From Podospora bellae-mahoneyi (Eukaryota > Ascomycota > Sordariomycetes > Sordariales > Podosporaceae), in NCBI RefSeq assembly GCF_035222275.1, contig NW_026946359.1, forward strand, positions 434,001 to 498,000: a stretch of DNA of 64,000 nucleotides. Reading direction: 5' to 3'. The notes under the pieces were generated by a model. The model was not told where the DNA came from, ran no database searches, and worked only from the letters and a program-made list of their open reading frames with translations. Both the position numbers and the translations under genes were made by a program. Shown here piece after piece: positions 22,780-35,312 of the stretch (the first letter of the stretch is position 1; each line of letters opens with the position of its first letter).

Positions 22780-25700
22780 GTTGATCTGGCAGTCCAGGCC
22801 ACTGCAGCGTAGCGACTAAAACGGGGGAAAGGGGAGGGAGGAGACGATGCCCGTTGCGTGGTACATGACATGCATATATGAAAGGAGTAAGTGGTGGAGG
22901 AAAACGGAATTTCTGGCTCACCACATCTCACTCTGGTCTTGACAGGTAGGTCCAACAGTGCAGCGACCTAGGCCAGAGGAATGAGAGGGAGAAAACAGGC
23001 CAGAATCGGGGTGAGAGGGCCGAGGGGGCGGGCTCATGAAGAGGGTATGGACAGTGTAATAGACCGAAGCGGCGCATGCTGCCACCACTCTCCACCTGCC
23101 CCCCCTCGCTCGACCAGTCGAGTCCACGACGAACACACCCGGCGGCGGGTACGCCTCGCCTGGACGACCGGGACAATGTGAAAGTACGTACAGTCCTGGG
23201 AGTCCTGTGGGTGGTACTCAAACTCTTGCGCCTAGTGTGGCGTTGACCACCACCAACCTGCAAAGACGTGAACAGAGTGCAGGCCGGACTGGGGTATCCC
23301 CCGGCTCGCCAAGAGGGCTGGTTGGACCTGGGGAGTATGAACATCTCCAACCCCGGCCCTGTCCGGTATCGACTTGCAAGTTCTTATTTTACACTGCCGC
23401 AATTGGCCAACTGTGTCGTACACGGTGACGTGAAGAAGAGAGTGGGTTACAAGATGGCATCCTCGGGAGATCAGCAGGCTCCCATTTTCAACATGAAAGG
23501 TAGCATCGATCTTGGAGCTTTTCCAGTTCCCTATGCTCAGCTCCGACTCCGAGCATACCACTAGTGGGAGCAACGCGATCGTACCACAGACGGATAGCTG
23601 CAGCAGGATGGACCTTTGCTGCGAGGTAGGTGATAGTACTGGATCGGAGTCGGCCATAGCAATGAAGTAGGCACCCGCTCAATATTGAAAGGGCCCAGCG
23701 ATTCGAGACAATGAGTTTCGAGTCTCAACTCTTTCTTTGCTCTGATGGACGATGATCGTTGTGGCCAGTAGAAAAAACAAGGCGGCAGTATGCGGAACAG
23801 AACCTAGGAACCAACTCTGAATGCACGGCGGGACGAGATCGTAGGCTGCTCCTGCAGGCCTACCTGGAAGTTGGCCCAAAAAGATCCAGCTCTGATACTG
23901 AGACGCTGACGATGGCCGTGAAACCGACCGATATCTCTCCACCTTCAGTCTGCGCTGAAGTAAAGACCGAGCATAGTCACTTTCTGGCACTGTTGGCCTC
24001 CTCAACAACAGAGAGAGGAGAAGTAATTGGGGGCGCCTAAAGTGAGCTCGATTGCATGTGTAAGCGGAGAAAGGGCGCAGCAAAATAGAAACCGCAATTG
24101 GAATTCCGCTTCTCTGTGTATCATCGCCCAGCTCGAGGCACCAACGGTAAGGTAACTTGCTTAAACGTCCTATCAAATGAAAGTCAGTTGCTGTTTGTCA
24201 ATGGAGAGGATTGTGACAACTGTGGAAGCTGTCCCGTCTTCATCATGGATGAAGTTGAAGGAATCTCGCCGGTCCCTCGATGGCCGGCGGGAAAGCTGTT
24301 GTGAGCTGCACGCAATCCAAACCCCGCGTGGTCGAGGCAGTGTGAGATCTGATAACAGGGCAGGCGCGCACTGTGACCTCAATGGGTGAATCCTCCACCA
24401 TCACCTCGGTCCAAATTGCCGTGGTAACACCGAACTTCAGCAACTGAGCCTCGACCAGCCTCCCTATTTCCGCACTGTGCTCACCCCACTTTCGACGGAT
24501 AGAGCAGGTGGATGAGGTGGGAGGAGCTGAAGATGTTGCTGTGTGAGACGCTGATAACCTCCTGAGAAGAAGAAGAAGAATGAAATTTCCATTTGATTGT
24601 GTGAGAGCAAACTGCATTATATGACTGCAAACTCCATTTAGTGTAGAAATTGAATATTGATGCTTGGTGGTGACAAACATTCCAAAAGGGAAAGCAAATA
24701 TCACAGCGAACCCTCCCCCTCCCCCGCCCCCGCGCACTACAGGCCTGGGGAGAGCACTGCAAGCCCTGGTCTCGCGAGAGCCGCTGCAAACTCTACCGGG
24801 CGAAGGATTTCATGTCCTCTCCGCTGCAGTGACAATGTCTGCGAACGGCGAGGCGACATTTTTTCAAAGAGCAGAACCTGAAGCCAACCATGACCTTCAC
24901 GTGGTGAGGTGCCCTGCCAAGGCGGCACAATTCTCAGGCCACCAATTTAGCGCCCTCGTACAAAAGTGTTAGTGCTCACATGCAATCGACAGTGATAAGT
25001 CCAACATCATCTCCGAGCATCGCCAGAAGCAGCCCCCATGGCGATTATCTCCAGAGCGCACACTGATCATTTTGCCGATATCTTTACGTTGAGATCCTTC
25101 TGTCGAGGATGACCCGACCGAGGCTGACCCGTTCATCTGCGAGGTTCCAATATTCCTCCTCCACGGACGAACACATAGCTAAATCTGATGCATCAGCATC
25201 AGACTAAAGGTCACCGCCAAAAGCACGGCATTGAAACGGGAATGGCTTTCTCTCTGTATCTCGGAGTCCCTCTACTCCTCCAGGCAACGAGTAAAAGAAC
25301 CCGTCTTCGCAGAACAGAACCCTCCCGCATCGCCTGCTGATCGCAGTTCGTCGCCAGGATTGGATAGCCTGCACACCACCGTCGATGCAACTGCCGCGAA
25401 GGTGCATGATATACAGCCGCGGCGGGCCAACCAGAGTGTCTATTTTCGAGAGACTCTCCGGATGGCTGAGCCACGCCTGTCTGATCCACCCACTGCTCCC
25501 GATCAGGTACAGTAACCTGTCACCAGTTTACTCAGAGCGCCCCGCCTGGCCTACCCAGAGAAGCCGACACTTGTGCAGGTCCTGCTTGTCAACAATGCAC
25601 AAGTTCAAGCTTGTTCTCGTGGCAGGATCGCAAAAAGCCTTAACGGCCCGAGTCTAGCTGAGTGTGGAGCGGCATAAAGAGGTCGCCTCTCCTCTTTGCC

Positions 25701-27045
25701 CTACCTGTGCAAATCCATCCCGCGCTCAACTATTACTCGAGCTCAGAAGAGAGGAGAAATCACTGTTTGCTACACTGGCAGAACACTCTCTAGACTATCA
25801 CAGCGTCGGCACCGCTTTTCGTGAGCTGTGTCAATATTGGTTCTCTCGTGTCACTTGGCCATCTGGGAATCAAGTCTCACGGCTTCATGGCAGTGATTGG
25901 ACAAAGCCCCTGATATGTCCGGGGTAGTGGCAGTTGATCAGGATCTGAGACTTCAATAAAGGAGCAAGTCTCCGTCAATGAGGATCAAAAGAGAGCTCGG
26001 ACTGAGGCTCTTGCAGCAGGAACCGTCTCTGGCCCTAAGTTCTGACGAGATCCTCTCCACGGCGCACCACGGGCGATGCTGTTTCAGCAAAAGTATCGGG
26101 AAACTTCGCCACGGATTACTCAAAACCCTTATTTTGTCTGGACCAGTCCACATTGGCATAGGCATGAGCAGTGCGTAAAAGACTGGTTGTTTATTGACCG
26201 AGCTGAATCTACCCATCCACGGCGTATGGTTCCTGACTCCACGGCTTCCTATCAAAAATCGTTCCGTCACTCTGGGAACAACCCAAGACCATTATTGGTC
26301 TTCACATGCAACTATGTTTCAAACCATAGATCAGGGCCAAGATGCATGGCCCGGGAGATGTTCCTTCCAGGGTCATGCTCGACCTCCTGCGGCCCATGAA
26401 GCTCCACCATAGGTTGTCCAGAGCCTCAGATGGCCAGCCAGTCTCCTCCGGCATTTACATGCGAACAGCAAGTCACATTCGGCGGAATACCATCGTCGAT
26501 ACCCGCAGCCACGCCCGAGCTGGCTCTAAGTATAGACGATGAGGGGAGGGGACTGAATAAACGGCGTCGAGGGTCTCTCGCAGGGGCCGGAACCCGCATC
26601 TCGACCTCGAAGTCGCGCCTCGGTCCCAATCCCCCGGATACGCCGCCTTCAAACCACCCAACCGTGAAACCAACATCCCGCCCCGCTTTCTTTCTCACTC
26701 CACCCAGAACTCGTCAGCTCTTTGACCAGCTGTGTACTCCACAACTCTACCCACGATTCAACAGTGCTGTGCCGTTCCCGACTGCCCGTTATAGTTGCTG
26801 CAACGGCCGCCGATGATGGCCTCCTTTTCTGAAAGTCGTCGTGGCCCGTGTTACGTTCGAAACATTCTGGCGATGAGGTCCCGGCCAGGAAAAGTTTCAT
26901 CCTCCCTTCTTTGTCGTTCTCTATTCTCCCGAGTTGAGCCGCACTTGTCTTTCCTGATGGGGTGGTGACGGGATGTTTTTTGTTGTTGTCGTTGTTGTCG
27001 TTGTTGTCGTTGTTGTTGTTGTTGAACGAGAGATGACGAGTGTCA
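22780..27045. other. Gene-poor region, 4.3 kb
   Basis: Only short overlapping frames are present on both strands and none shows a family motif or a splice-linked continuation. AGGTAGG motifs occur near 22944 and 23624. The stretch 22780-23200 should be the promoter and leader of the minus-strand gene ending at 20263. A GTTGTTGTC tandem lies at 26982-27024. I see no tRNA or transposon coding sequence. Confidence 0.5.
26982..27024. repeat. GTTGTTGTC tandem repeat with GTT run
   Basis: Three perfect 9-bp units GTTGTTGTC (26982-27008) are followed by a GTT run to about 27024. On the other strand the unit reads GACAACAAC, one base from the AACAACTAC unit of the larger minisatellite at 29882. It lies just downstream of the possible small gene at 27046-27288. 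Confidence 0.85.
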
Positions 27046-27288
27046 TCACAAAATCTCATTTGCTCTCTGGATGTCTTTTGTTGTGGTTGTCTTGAGGAAA
27101 GAAGAAGCCGCATGCGTCGGGGTGTGAACGTATTTCTTCTCAGGGGATGGTTCGGGGGTTGCTTTCTTGCTGTCATGCGACCACCACTGACCAACAGACT
27201 TGATGAAGCCAAGTGGTGAGCAGCTTGATCTCCTCGACCCTCTTTCCTCGTTGTCGAGGGGGATAACGTGGGAATTCTCGCGAGTCAT
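27046..27288 (-). CDS. Possible small charged protein, 80 residues
   Basis: A compact intronless frame starts at ATG 27288 in a good context (CACCCAAAATGA) and ends at TGA 27046. The product is hydrophilic: MTRENSHVIPLDNEERG, a Ser/Arg patch, GFIKSVGQWWSHD, and a C-terminal block YVHTPTHAASSFLKTTTTKD followed by IQRANEIL. The C-terminal block resembles short stress- or development-related fungal proteins I have seen, but I cannot name a family. A TATAAA-like element lies about 80 bp upstream on the minus strand (near 27367). No neighbouring gene suggests a job. It could be a chance frame; the start context and the non-repetitive, evenly charged sequence speak for it. Confidence 0.4.
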   Translation of the reverse strand: MTRENSHVIPLDNEERGSRRSSCSPLGFIKSVGQWWSHDSKKATPEPSPEKKYVHTPTHAASSFLKTTTTKDIQRANEIL

Positions 27289-30200
27289 TTTGGGTGGTAC
27301 ACGATATCGAGGACGGTCTTGGGGAATGTGGAAGACAGTGAAACTGAACGACGACGGGCTTGGTTTATAAGTGATGCTTCAGCCAAGCGTTGTGCTCAGA
27401 TCAACAAAACTTGTTTTCGTATGACGTCTATCAGAGACAAGACGGTCATTCCTGTCGATCCAAGTAGGAAAAGGAAACATCCCGTGGCCAGAGAAAGGCC
27501 GCTGCCTGTCACCTATATATCTCAAGGGAGGCTCTTTCCTCACACCTCAACAAGCCCGTGGGGCAAGCGTCTACCGACCTCTCAGCACCGCAAAGACTTC
27601 CCACCACCACCACACTCCCACACGCAAAAGCACACCATTGGCAAGCTGCGCGGGGAGTCCGTCAGAAGTGATCATGTCACAGAGCCCAAAACCGAGAGAG
27701 CGGGCCGGGAAAGCGGGACTTTGTTCGTTGGTGTGTGCGGCATCCCAAAGCCTCGTCCGACCTCCCGAGGAACGGCCCACGAGTGGTCAAGATCGTCAGC
27801 TTCCGAGACTTTCAATGCCCAGGCGCGGTCTGTGAGCTGGCGTGCGTTGTCTTGCAGTGAGAGGCCACGCACGGGTCACCGGCATGGATGACTATCGCAA
27901 TTCAATGATTCCGCATGCCGCTGGGACAGTGTCATTCCGAAGCCCATATCCAAAGCTTTTACTTCTGGTGCCTGAGTTTTGATACTACAAAACAAATCTG
28001 CCCAGAAAACCACAACCCACACTGTCGGTAACACCACCTGCACAGAACTATCTGCCGTAACACGATAGAAGAATAAGAAGGTGGGCAAGCAAAAACGGGT
28101 TCGAGGCAACCAAGTGAGACAAATGATTGTCCAAAGGTGGTGTGCTACTCTCCAACATAATTCGTCAGTCAGACACCCATCTAGCGTCTTGTGGCGCTCT
28201 TTTGGAAGTTCTTTGATTTGGGGGAATCTCAGCCCAGTCGATGCCGGACTAGAACCTTCAAAAAGTCGGCTTCGAAAGATATTGTAAGCCGCATTTCCTT
28301 TTTGAGAAGGGCCAGAGGTTGAAGCTCGGCCATGATCGGGCCCGTCTGGTTGGGTCATCCGTGATGATTGAGTCGATTGGGGGGCAGTCAGCATAGCTTT
28401 GGACTATCCACATTGGGCATTTTCCCCCAGCTGAGCGGCGTTTGTTTTCTGAGCCTGACGATGGTTTGTCAGAGCTTGACATTTACCTCGCTCTGAGCCC
28501 ACTTTGCTTGGCCAAAGGGAGAGGATTGGTGAGGATTCGGAATCAATTCTCACTAAGAACTAGGACATGTTACCCAACTCACTGTTTTGTGAAAGTCGGC
28601 CAGACAGGTTAGGAAGCTGAAGGTTCAAAAGCTAGCATATATGCAAGTTCGTCACGAGATGATGGGGGGTGGTATAGACTTGGGCCGCCACATTTTTGGG
28701 GTCTTCTCTGCTGCATGTAGACCACTTACCTTACCCGACGACGCCGACAGTTCGGCTGCCGGACCTGCGAGGCTTACACCTTCCCTTACCTCCCCACCAA
28801 TACCGACCGAGATACCGGACCTACCGAGCTACCGGGGCGAAATACCGTTCATTCCAGTTGAGACTTGCCTACTGCAGTGATAAGGTCGGAACATCAGATC
28901 ACACTGGTAGCCACTTTGTTCACCCACCCCCACGTGCCGCAGTGATCGGGGATGGTATCTGATGCCTGGGTTCAGTTTCATCTCCGAATTTGCAAGGAAT
29001 ATCGGATGGATGATATCTTGAGCCCGAAAAACTATATCACCGGTTGCCATTTCCAGAAAGCGATCTGATGAATACCCCTATGCCGAGATGAACTGGGAAT
29101 CGGATATCAGTTGGGTGGTGCCTGTTCCATCACCCGAGCAGGGCATGCCGGGGTTAAGCACACATCAAAAGGGAGGATGCATAATACAGAATGATCGTGG
29201 TGGCTCTTCGTTGTGTTGCTTGGCCATTTGGAAGTTGTGTGTGAAAAAGAGAGATTTGAAACATTTTGCTCAGTCACCTTCAACACCGATTGCTGTTGTT
29301 GTTCTTGTTGCACATATCTATCTTGCAGGAAGCAGATCTCAAACAAAAGTGCTCGAAAGGGGACCTGTGTCTGCAGACCATGAAAAAAAGCTGCTCTGCT
29401 AAGCCCTGTTGCCCCGGAGTCGAGATAACTTTCTTTTTTGTTGTGCGGCTTGGACTGTGAAACTAAGGGTTTATTGAGAATCATATGGCCTTGTTCAGTG
29501 ATCGGTTAAAATTAAGGAATAATTTTAACAAACTTGGGAGATTTATCCGTGTCCCATCCGGCCAGAATTTAACACGCAACTGCAAGATAAACTTTTCGTT
29601 CCCCGTCCTGTTTCGTTGGACGATGCTATCCTTCCCGGCCTGTTGGGTCGTTGGCTCAACCCCAGAGCCCCAAAACCAAATTCCCACCCAACCTGGTTCA
29701 CCACACAAGGTCACGGTCATGTTGAACCTAATGGCAGGCTGTGTTCCGAATGTTAGTTTCCATAAAATTCATTCCGACTGTTTCTCGGTTACGGTAGGTT
29801 TCCCACTGACGACGCTCATGCGTGTGAGATAGACCCTGTGATGCTTTGTGCGTCAATGTTGGTTATGTGAAATGCACCAACAACAACTACAACAACTACA
29901 ACAACTACAACAACTACAACAACTACAACAACTACAACAACTACAACAACTACAACAACTACAACAACTACAACAACTACAACAACTACAACAACTACAA
30001 CAACTACAACAACTACAACAACAACCATTTTATTAGAGAGGTTTAAGCGGCCGTTCAAACCGTTCGCTTATTCTTTAAGGTAACCCCCGGTTGTCAACAT
30101 TGCCAGTCTGGCCCCGGTTCATAAGTCGAGGTTGGCACTGCCCCATGCTCTTGACAGCCTCTGGCTTTCAAGACTCGATTGGGGATCATCTTTCAAGTTA

Positions 30201-30358
30201 AAGAAAACCGGATTTGCTTTGAATCTTGTGCCCTGCAACTAGTATTATGCAAGGTAATATAGTCTCAGGATAGAAGTATACGTAACTAAAATTTGAAATG
30301 GCAAACATCAATTCAAGACCGTCATTAGCATCAATCTAGCCATCATCACAAAACCCCC
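27289..30358. other. Gene-poor region, 3.1 kb
   Basis: The open frames here (for example 27268-27891 + and 27876-28394 -) have no recognisable domain and poor start contexts. The only distinct structure is the minisatellite at 29882-30016. The right end is 3' flank of the GH79 gene. Confidence 0.5.
29882..30016. repeat. Minisatellite (AACAACTAC)15
   Basis: Fifteen perfect head-to-tail copies of a 9-bp unit, followed by a degenerate AACAACAACC end. It lies in noncoding DNA. Each strand is asymmetric in purines and pyrimidines only weakly, but one strand has no G and the other no C. All frames through it stay open, so long frames there (poly-Val on the minus strand, Asn/Tyr on the plus) are artefacts of the repeat. 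Confidence 0.97.
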
Positions 30359-32116
30359 TCAAAACACCAACAAAGCCGCGCTCGAATCCTCAACCCCAAC
30401 CTTCACCCTCCCCATCCCATCAACCTCCACCTCCTCCCCCGTAGTAACATTCCCCATCCTCACCGGCCTCCCCTGATCAAGCTCATAGTTGTAACTCCAC
30501 CCATCCCAACTAATCCCCGTAACGGCATCACTCCCGTTAGCCCTCAACCTCTGCACTTTGACCTTTTGCCTGTACCCAACCGTCACCCCAACATCAACCC
30601 CCGCTCTCTTCCCCAAACCCCCCAGTTGAAAAAAATACTCCACGCTCCCTCTCTTTGGCGGATTGGGAAGTGGAACTAGTCCCTCCCCGTCAACCGTGGT
30701 GTTATACCCCCTCATATTAACCACCACAACCCTCGACAAAATTCCACCATGGTAAATCGCATATGCCGCCTCGCGGTGCCAAGTCAACGGAATGCTCACC
30801 ACCTCCACCTTCTCATGTCTCCCCAGGGCGGCAGCTGTGGCGATATTGCCGTAGTAAGGGGGTTTTGTCCCTATGCTCGTAACATTCGTCTCTATTGGTT
30901 GCCAGGATGCATACTAACCCCGTCAACACACTATTTTCCGCAAGTTATTTGAGAGAGACAAACCCGGTAGTTAGTCCCCTGGTGCATATGCACCCTTTTG
31001 AATCCTTTACTCGCGGCATAGAGGTTAAAGTCTACCACCCAGAGTGCCGCGCCAAAAGTGTTGGATAGCCCTGGGCGGCCTTGGTTGTAGAGCGAGTTTG
31101 TCTCCCCGAATATGGGCGGTGGAGCGCCCGGATCGAGAGAGACGATCCGGTAGTATTCGGCTGCTTGGGCGTTCACTGACCGGGCGGTGATGGTGTGGTT
31201 TAGGAGGGTGGATTGGAGGGTTACGCCTGGGGTTGTGGCGCCCGAGATGTAGCTTAGGGGTGTTAGTGGGGAGTAGTGAGTTGATATGGAAAGAAAAAAT
31301 GGTAGCTGGACCAGAAACATACTTGTGCGTCGAATACAACCTGACATTCCTGCCACTATTCAAACCTGCTGCCCAGCTCACATGCGCCTTTAGCCTGTTA
31401 CCAACGCCTCCATGAGAAGGTGCCATATATCCATACTCACTCTCACGAGCAAGGTCAGGGCAGTGTTGCCTTACCAGCGCATGTATCGTCCTCGTTCCGT
31501 TCTGCCACTGCCACACATAGGTGCTTTCGTTCCAACTCGGAGGTCGAATTGGGCCTTGGGCAGCAGTTGAAAACAAATCCGGTTCGTTGCCATAACCCCA
31601 TAGATAGAGTTTCCCGTCACTCAGTGCTTTGCAAGCGAGAGGGACTGTGTCGACGAGTGTTTGCCACCCCTCTGAAGTATTGGCACCAAGGCCAAGGTTG
31701 AAGCCATGAGAGAACTTGACATCCTTCCAGGTGTTGTAAGACTCAAAGTAGGAGGGACCAATGTAGATGGTGGTCGGATAATCGAGAGACCGCTTGGGAT
31801 TGAAAGTGCCATTCAAGGCATATGGCAAAGAGGCGTTGTAGAGAGCATAATCCTGAGTGTTGCCTCCTACTCGGATGTACGGCTTCGTGCCGGTCAGGTG
31901 TCTGATGTTTTCCAAGAGGTTGTCCGAAAAGGTGTTCGGATGTGAGTTGTTTCCTGCAAAGTCAGGAAAGCTAGAGAACTCGATGCTGAAGCTCACAAAG
32001 CCGTCGAGGATCTCATTGGCAGACGTGATGGACGTAGCGACTGGGAATTGACCTTGGACAAGTGAACCTGTCAAAAGAGAAAAGACGACGGCCTGCTTCA
32101 TGTTGGAAAACCGCAT
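30359..32116 (-). CDS. Secreted GH79 family glycoside hydrolase (beta-glucuronidase type)
   Basis: Three exons, complement(30359..30913, 30964..31252, 31323..32116), give 545 residues; introns are 70 and 50 nt and joins read YSTHN/YISGATT and NYR/YASWQP. A signal peptide is clear (MKQAVVFSLLTGSLVQG, cut near residue 22). The barrel has IRVGGNTQDYALY, the putative acid/base Glu178 in YGNEPD and the putative nucleophile Glu315 in IFGETNS, which fit the GH79/clan A arrangement. The C-terminal beta domain starts near YRYASWQPIE and contains PPYYGNIATA. Many N-glycosylation sequons occur. Fungal GH79 enzymes release glucuronic acid or its 4-O-methyl form from arabinogalactan proteins or similar glycans, so an extracellular carbohydrate-degrading role is inferred. 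The exact substrate cannot be read from sequence. Confidence 0.9.
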
Positions 32117-33314
32117 AATTCAAAAACAGCATCTCCCAGACATCGCGGGCAATTCCCCTCATCTTGAAGCGGACAGCAGCAGCAAAAATACATGAAAACA
32201 CCCAACACCACACAAGTCCACTAATGTCGTGTGTCAGGCTAAATGGTTCACTTGATCACCACTCTGCACCCTGAATGGATCAAAACCAATTCGGCTTGAG
32301 TGATCGACATGGAGGGTGAGTACGGCATAGGCCCCGGAAAATGAGGCCAGACAGGAGTGATCACCAGGTTCCACAAGAATCTCCGCGTGGAATGAACATC
32401 TGGCTCGTGCTTCTGGGGGAGGGATCCGGGATTCTGGAGATGTTCCACTTGGAATGTGTTGGTACCGTGAGACGAACGGGGATTGTTCTGGGGAAATAGA
32501 TATTTTGCTGGTTAAGGAAGGCAATGCTTGTAAGTGGTCAATTGCAGGGGCCAGCACTCAGCGCGGGCAGTGCGGGGCAGCATGGGAGGAGTTGGGGAAC
32601 AGAAACATTGATGAGCGTCTCTGTGAGAGGCAGGTGCAGTCTAGGATCAAACACGATGAGGGTAGACTTGAAATACTTGGCACTAGAGTATCCTTACCCT
32701 GGGAGAAACAACCTCGGCAGCTCTCTGCTTGAGGTATGTCGTCGGTATGTTCGGGACATGGTGTTTCTGTGTAGTCTTGGCGGCGGGGTGTTTAATGTCG
32801 TCAAGTGTGGGGTAGCTTTCCTTCGGCCATTGTAGCCAAGAAACCTCAAGACGACGAGATATTGCTCTTGGGGTTTTTTCCTAGCTGGTGATCATAGTCA
32901 AAGCCCCTTCAAGAAACTCACGACTTCCTCTTTGGGGTTGTTTGAAGTCAAGACAAGCTCAGGGCCGATGTTAGGCGCCCAGGCATTCCCCACTGCATCC
33001 AGGGCATGCGGAGGTCGTCTGATTGTCATGCAACGCTCTCGACGTCATTGATCAATGGGAAATCTAGAATTCCCAAAAGAGACAGCTTCACCACTTTCTT
33101 AGTGACTATATGTAGAAACTAAGGTAAGTTTCAACCCATAGCGGAGCCGTAGATAGCCAGCTTGTCCCGAGGCGCATCCGCACTCGCAACCAAGTCTCCA
33201 TCCACTCAAGCGTCATCCATCCCTATCGCTTCTGCATTTCCGGGGCCGACCCTTTAGGTCCTCTTTTTCATTCTTGTGCATTCTCCTCTGCACGACACAC
33301 ACCATCATCTCAAA
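32117..33314. promoter_or_regulatory. Divergent promoter region between GH79 and SSADH genes
   Basis: About 1.2 kb between diverging starts. It must hold both promoters. I see no further gene and no clear operator; the open frame at 32454-32835 lacks any family resemblance. Confidence 0.5.
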
Positions 33315-34950
33315 ATGCTCTTTCAAAAAGCTCTTACTTCCGCAGCCCGCATCGCAACCCGCTCTCATCAGTTCCGGTCACCTCTCACCTCCTTCTCACG
33401 TCTCTCATCCACAATGGCTCCTAAGGTGAGTGTACCTCGGCTCGCATATCATTTCACCCTCTGACACATCCCAGCTTCGAGACCCCTCCCTCTTCAAACA
33501 AAACGTCTGCTATGTCAACGGGGAATGGATCCCTGCCAAATCCGGCAAAACCTTTGAAGTCCACGACCCAGCCACAGAGCAACTAATCGGCACCTGCCCC
33601 GAATTCACCGCAGAGGACACCCGCCTCGCCATCTCCCACGCCGAAACCGCGTTCGAGTCCTTCCGGCACAAGACCGGCCGTGAGCGCTCCAAGCTCCTCC
33701 GCAAGTGGTACGACCTCGTCGTCGAAAACGCCGACGACCTCGCCACCCTCATCACCTGGGAGAACGGCAAGCCTACGGCCGATGCCAAAGGCGAAGTAAC
33801 CTACGCGGCCAATTTCTTTGAATGGTTCAGTGAGGAGGCCCCCCGTATTTACGGGGATACCATCCCTTCCTCCATCCCAGGAAACCGCGTCATCACCATC
33901 AAAGAACCGGTTGGCGTCTGCGGGCTGATAACACCATGGAACTTCCCCGCGGCTATGATTACCCGTAAAATCGGCCCTGCTCTGGCAGTGGGTTGTTCAG
34001 TGGTGGTGAAAGCCCCCGGTGAGACCCCCTTCACCCCACTGGCCCTCGCCGAGCTCGCCCACCGCGCCGGTGTGCCCCCAGGAGTGGTAAACGTCGTCAC
34101 GGCGAGCGAAAACACCCCCGAAGTCGGCAAGGAACTTACCACCAACCCTACCGTCCGCAAAATCTCCTTCACCGGCTCGACCCCGGTGGGCAAGCTGCTC
34201 ATGAAGCAGTGTTCGACTACTCTCAAAAAGCTCTCCCTCGAACTAGGGGGTAACGCCCCCTTTATCGTCTTTGACGACGCTGATGTTGACCTTGCGGTTG
34301 CGGGGGCGATTGCCTCTAAATTCCGCTCTTCAGGACAGACGTGTGTCTGCGCCAACCGGATCTTTGTTCAGAGGGGGGTGTATGACGAGTTTGCCTCGAA
34401 ATTCGCCGCCAAGGTCAAGGAGTTCAAGGTTGGTAATGGGTTCGAAAATGGCACCACGCATGGCCCCCTGATCCACCACAAGGCCATCTCCAAGGTGGAG
34501 GAACACGTCCGGGACGCCGAGAAGAAGGGCGCCATGGTTTTGCTTGGAGGAAACAAACTCCCGGATTTGGGACCTAACTTTTACGAGCCGACGGTGATTT
34601 CGGGGATGAAGGTTGATATGGCCATGGCATCGGAGGAAACATTTGGGCCGGTGGCGGGGCTGTTCCCGTTTGACACCGAGGAGGAGGTGGTTAGGATTGC
34701 AAACAACACCACTGTTGGGTTGGCGGGGTATTTCTTCTCGAGGGATCTGGAGAGGGTTCACCGGGTGGCGGAGCATTTGGAGGTTGGGATGGTGGGGGTG
34801 AACACGGGGTTGATTTCTGATCCGGCGAGCCCGTTTGGAGGAGTGAAAGAGAGCGGGTTTGGGAGGGAGGGGAGTTTGTATGGAATTGGGGAGTATCAAG
34901 TCACGAAGATGGTGACGTATGGGGGGATGGGGAAGAAGTTGCAGTCGTGA
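33315..34950 (+). CDS. Succinate-semialdehyde dehydrogenase, probably mitochondrial
   Basis: Two exons, 33315..33425 and 33475..34950, give 528 residues; the 49-nt intron (GTGAGT donor, CCCAG acceptor) follows MAPK. The first 33 residues are rich in Arg, Ser and Ala without acids (MLFQKALTSAARIATRSHQF), a typical mitochondrial presequence. The rest is a class-5-type aldehyde dehydrogenase: ITPWNFPAAMITRK, the glycine motif FTGSTPVGK, Glu293 in LELGGNAP and catalytic Cys327 in SGQTCVCANR. The second cysteine two residues later matches the redox-switch cysteine pair known in human SSADH. The enzyme oxidises succinate semialdehyde to succinate with NAD(P) as the last GABA-shunt step. A second in-frame ATG at 33414 could make a cytosolic form. 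Related NADP-dependent aldehyde dehydrogenases are the main alternative. Confidence 0.92.
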
Positions 34951-35312
34951 GGGGGAGGGGGGGATTATGAGATGTGAAAAGTTTTGAGCTTAGCCGGCGG
35001 GAGCAAAATGAGAATGTTGTCATGTTTACTTCCGATGTCATGATTGATTGTTCATGGTTGTTTTGTATTTTGAGCACTATCACTCATACCCTGACCTAGT
35101 TCTCTGTCCCTCAAGATCAAGAAAGAAACGAACGGACCCTGCCCAGTGTCTCCCTTCCACCCCAACCAGAGACAAGAAAGAATTAGAAATGTGATAAAAA
35201 CACTGTGTCGACGACATAAAAATAAAAAAAGAGAGGATTGCTTTATCTCGCAGGGGTATTCTCCTCCTTTCCTCACATAAAAATATCATACACTTCCCCC
35301 TTTTCCCTCCCC
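34951..35312. other. Convergent 3' intergenic region
   Basis: About 360 bp between the stop codons of the SSADH and membrane-protein genes. It should contain both 3' untranslated regions; nothing else is apparent. Confidence 0.6.

Noticed and set aside
26649-27212. 187-residue minus-strand frame with Asn/Asp runs
   Set aside because: The runs come from the GTTGTTGTC repeat, and the frame overlaps the better small-protein candidate on the same strand in another frame.
27268-28394. 207-residue + and 172-residue - frames
   Set aside because: No domain, no splice-linked extension, and composition unlike the real genes nearby.
29816-30058. Poly-valine, Asn/Tyr and Gln/Leu frames
   Set aside because: They are translations of the 9-bp minisatellite.
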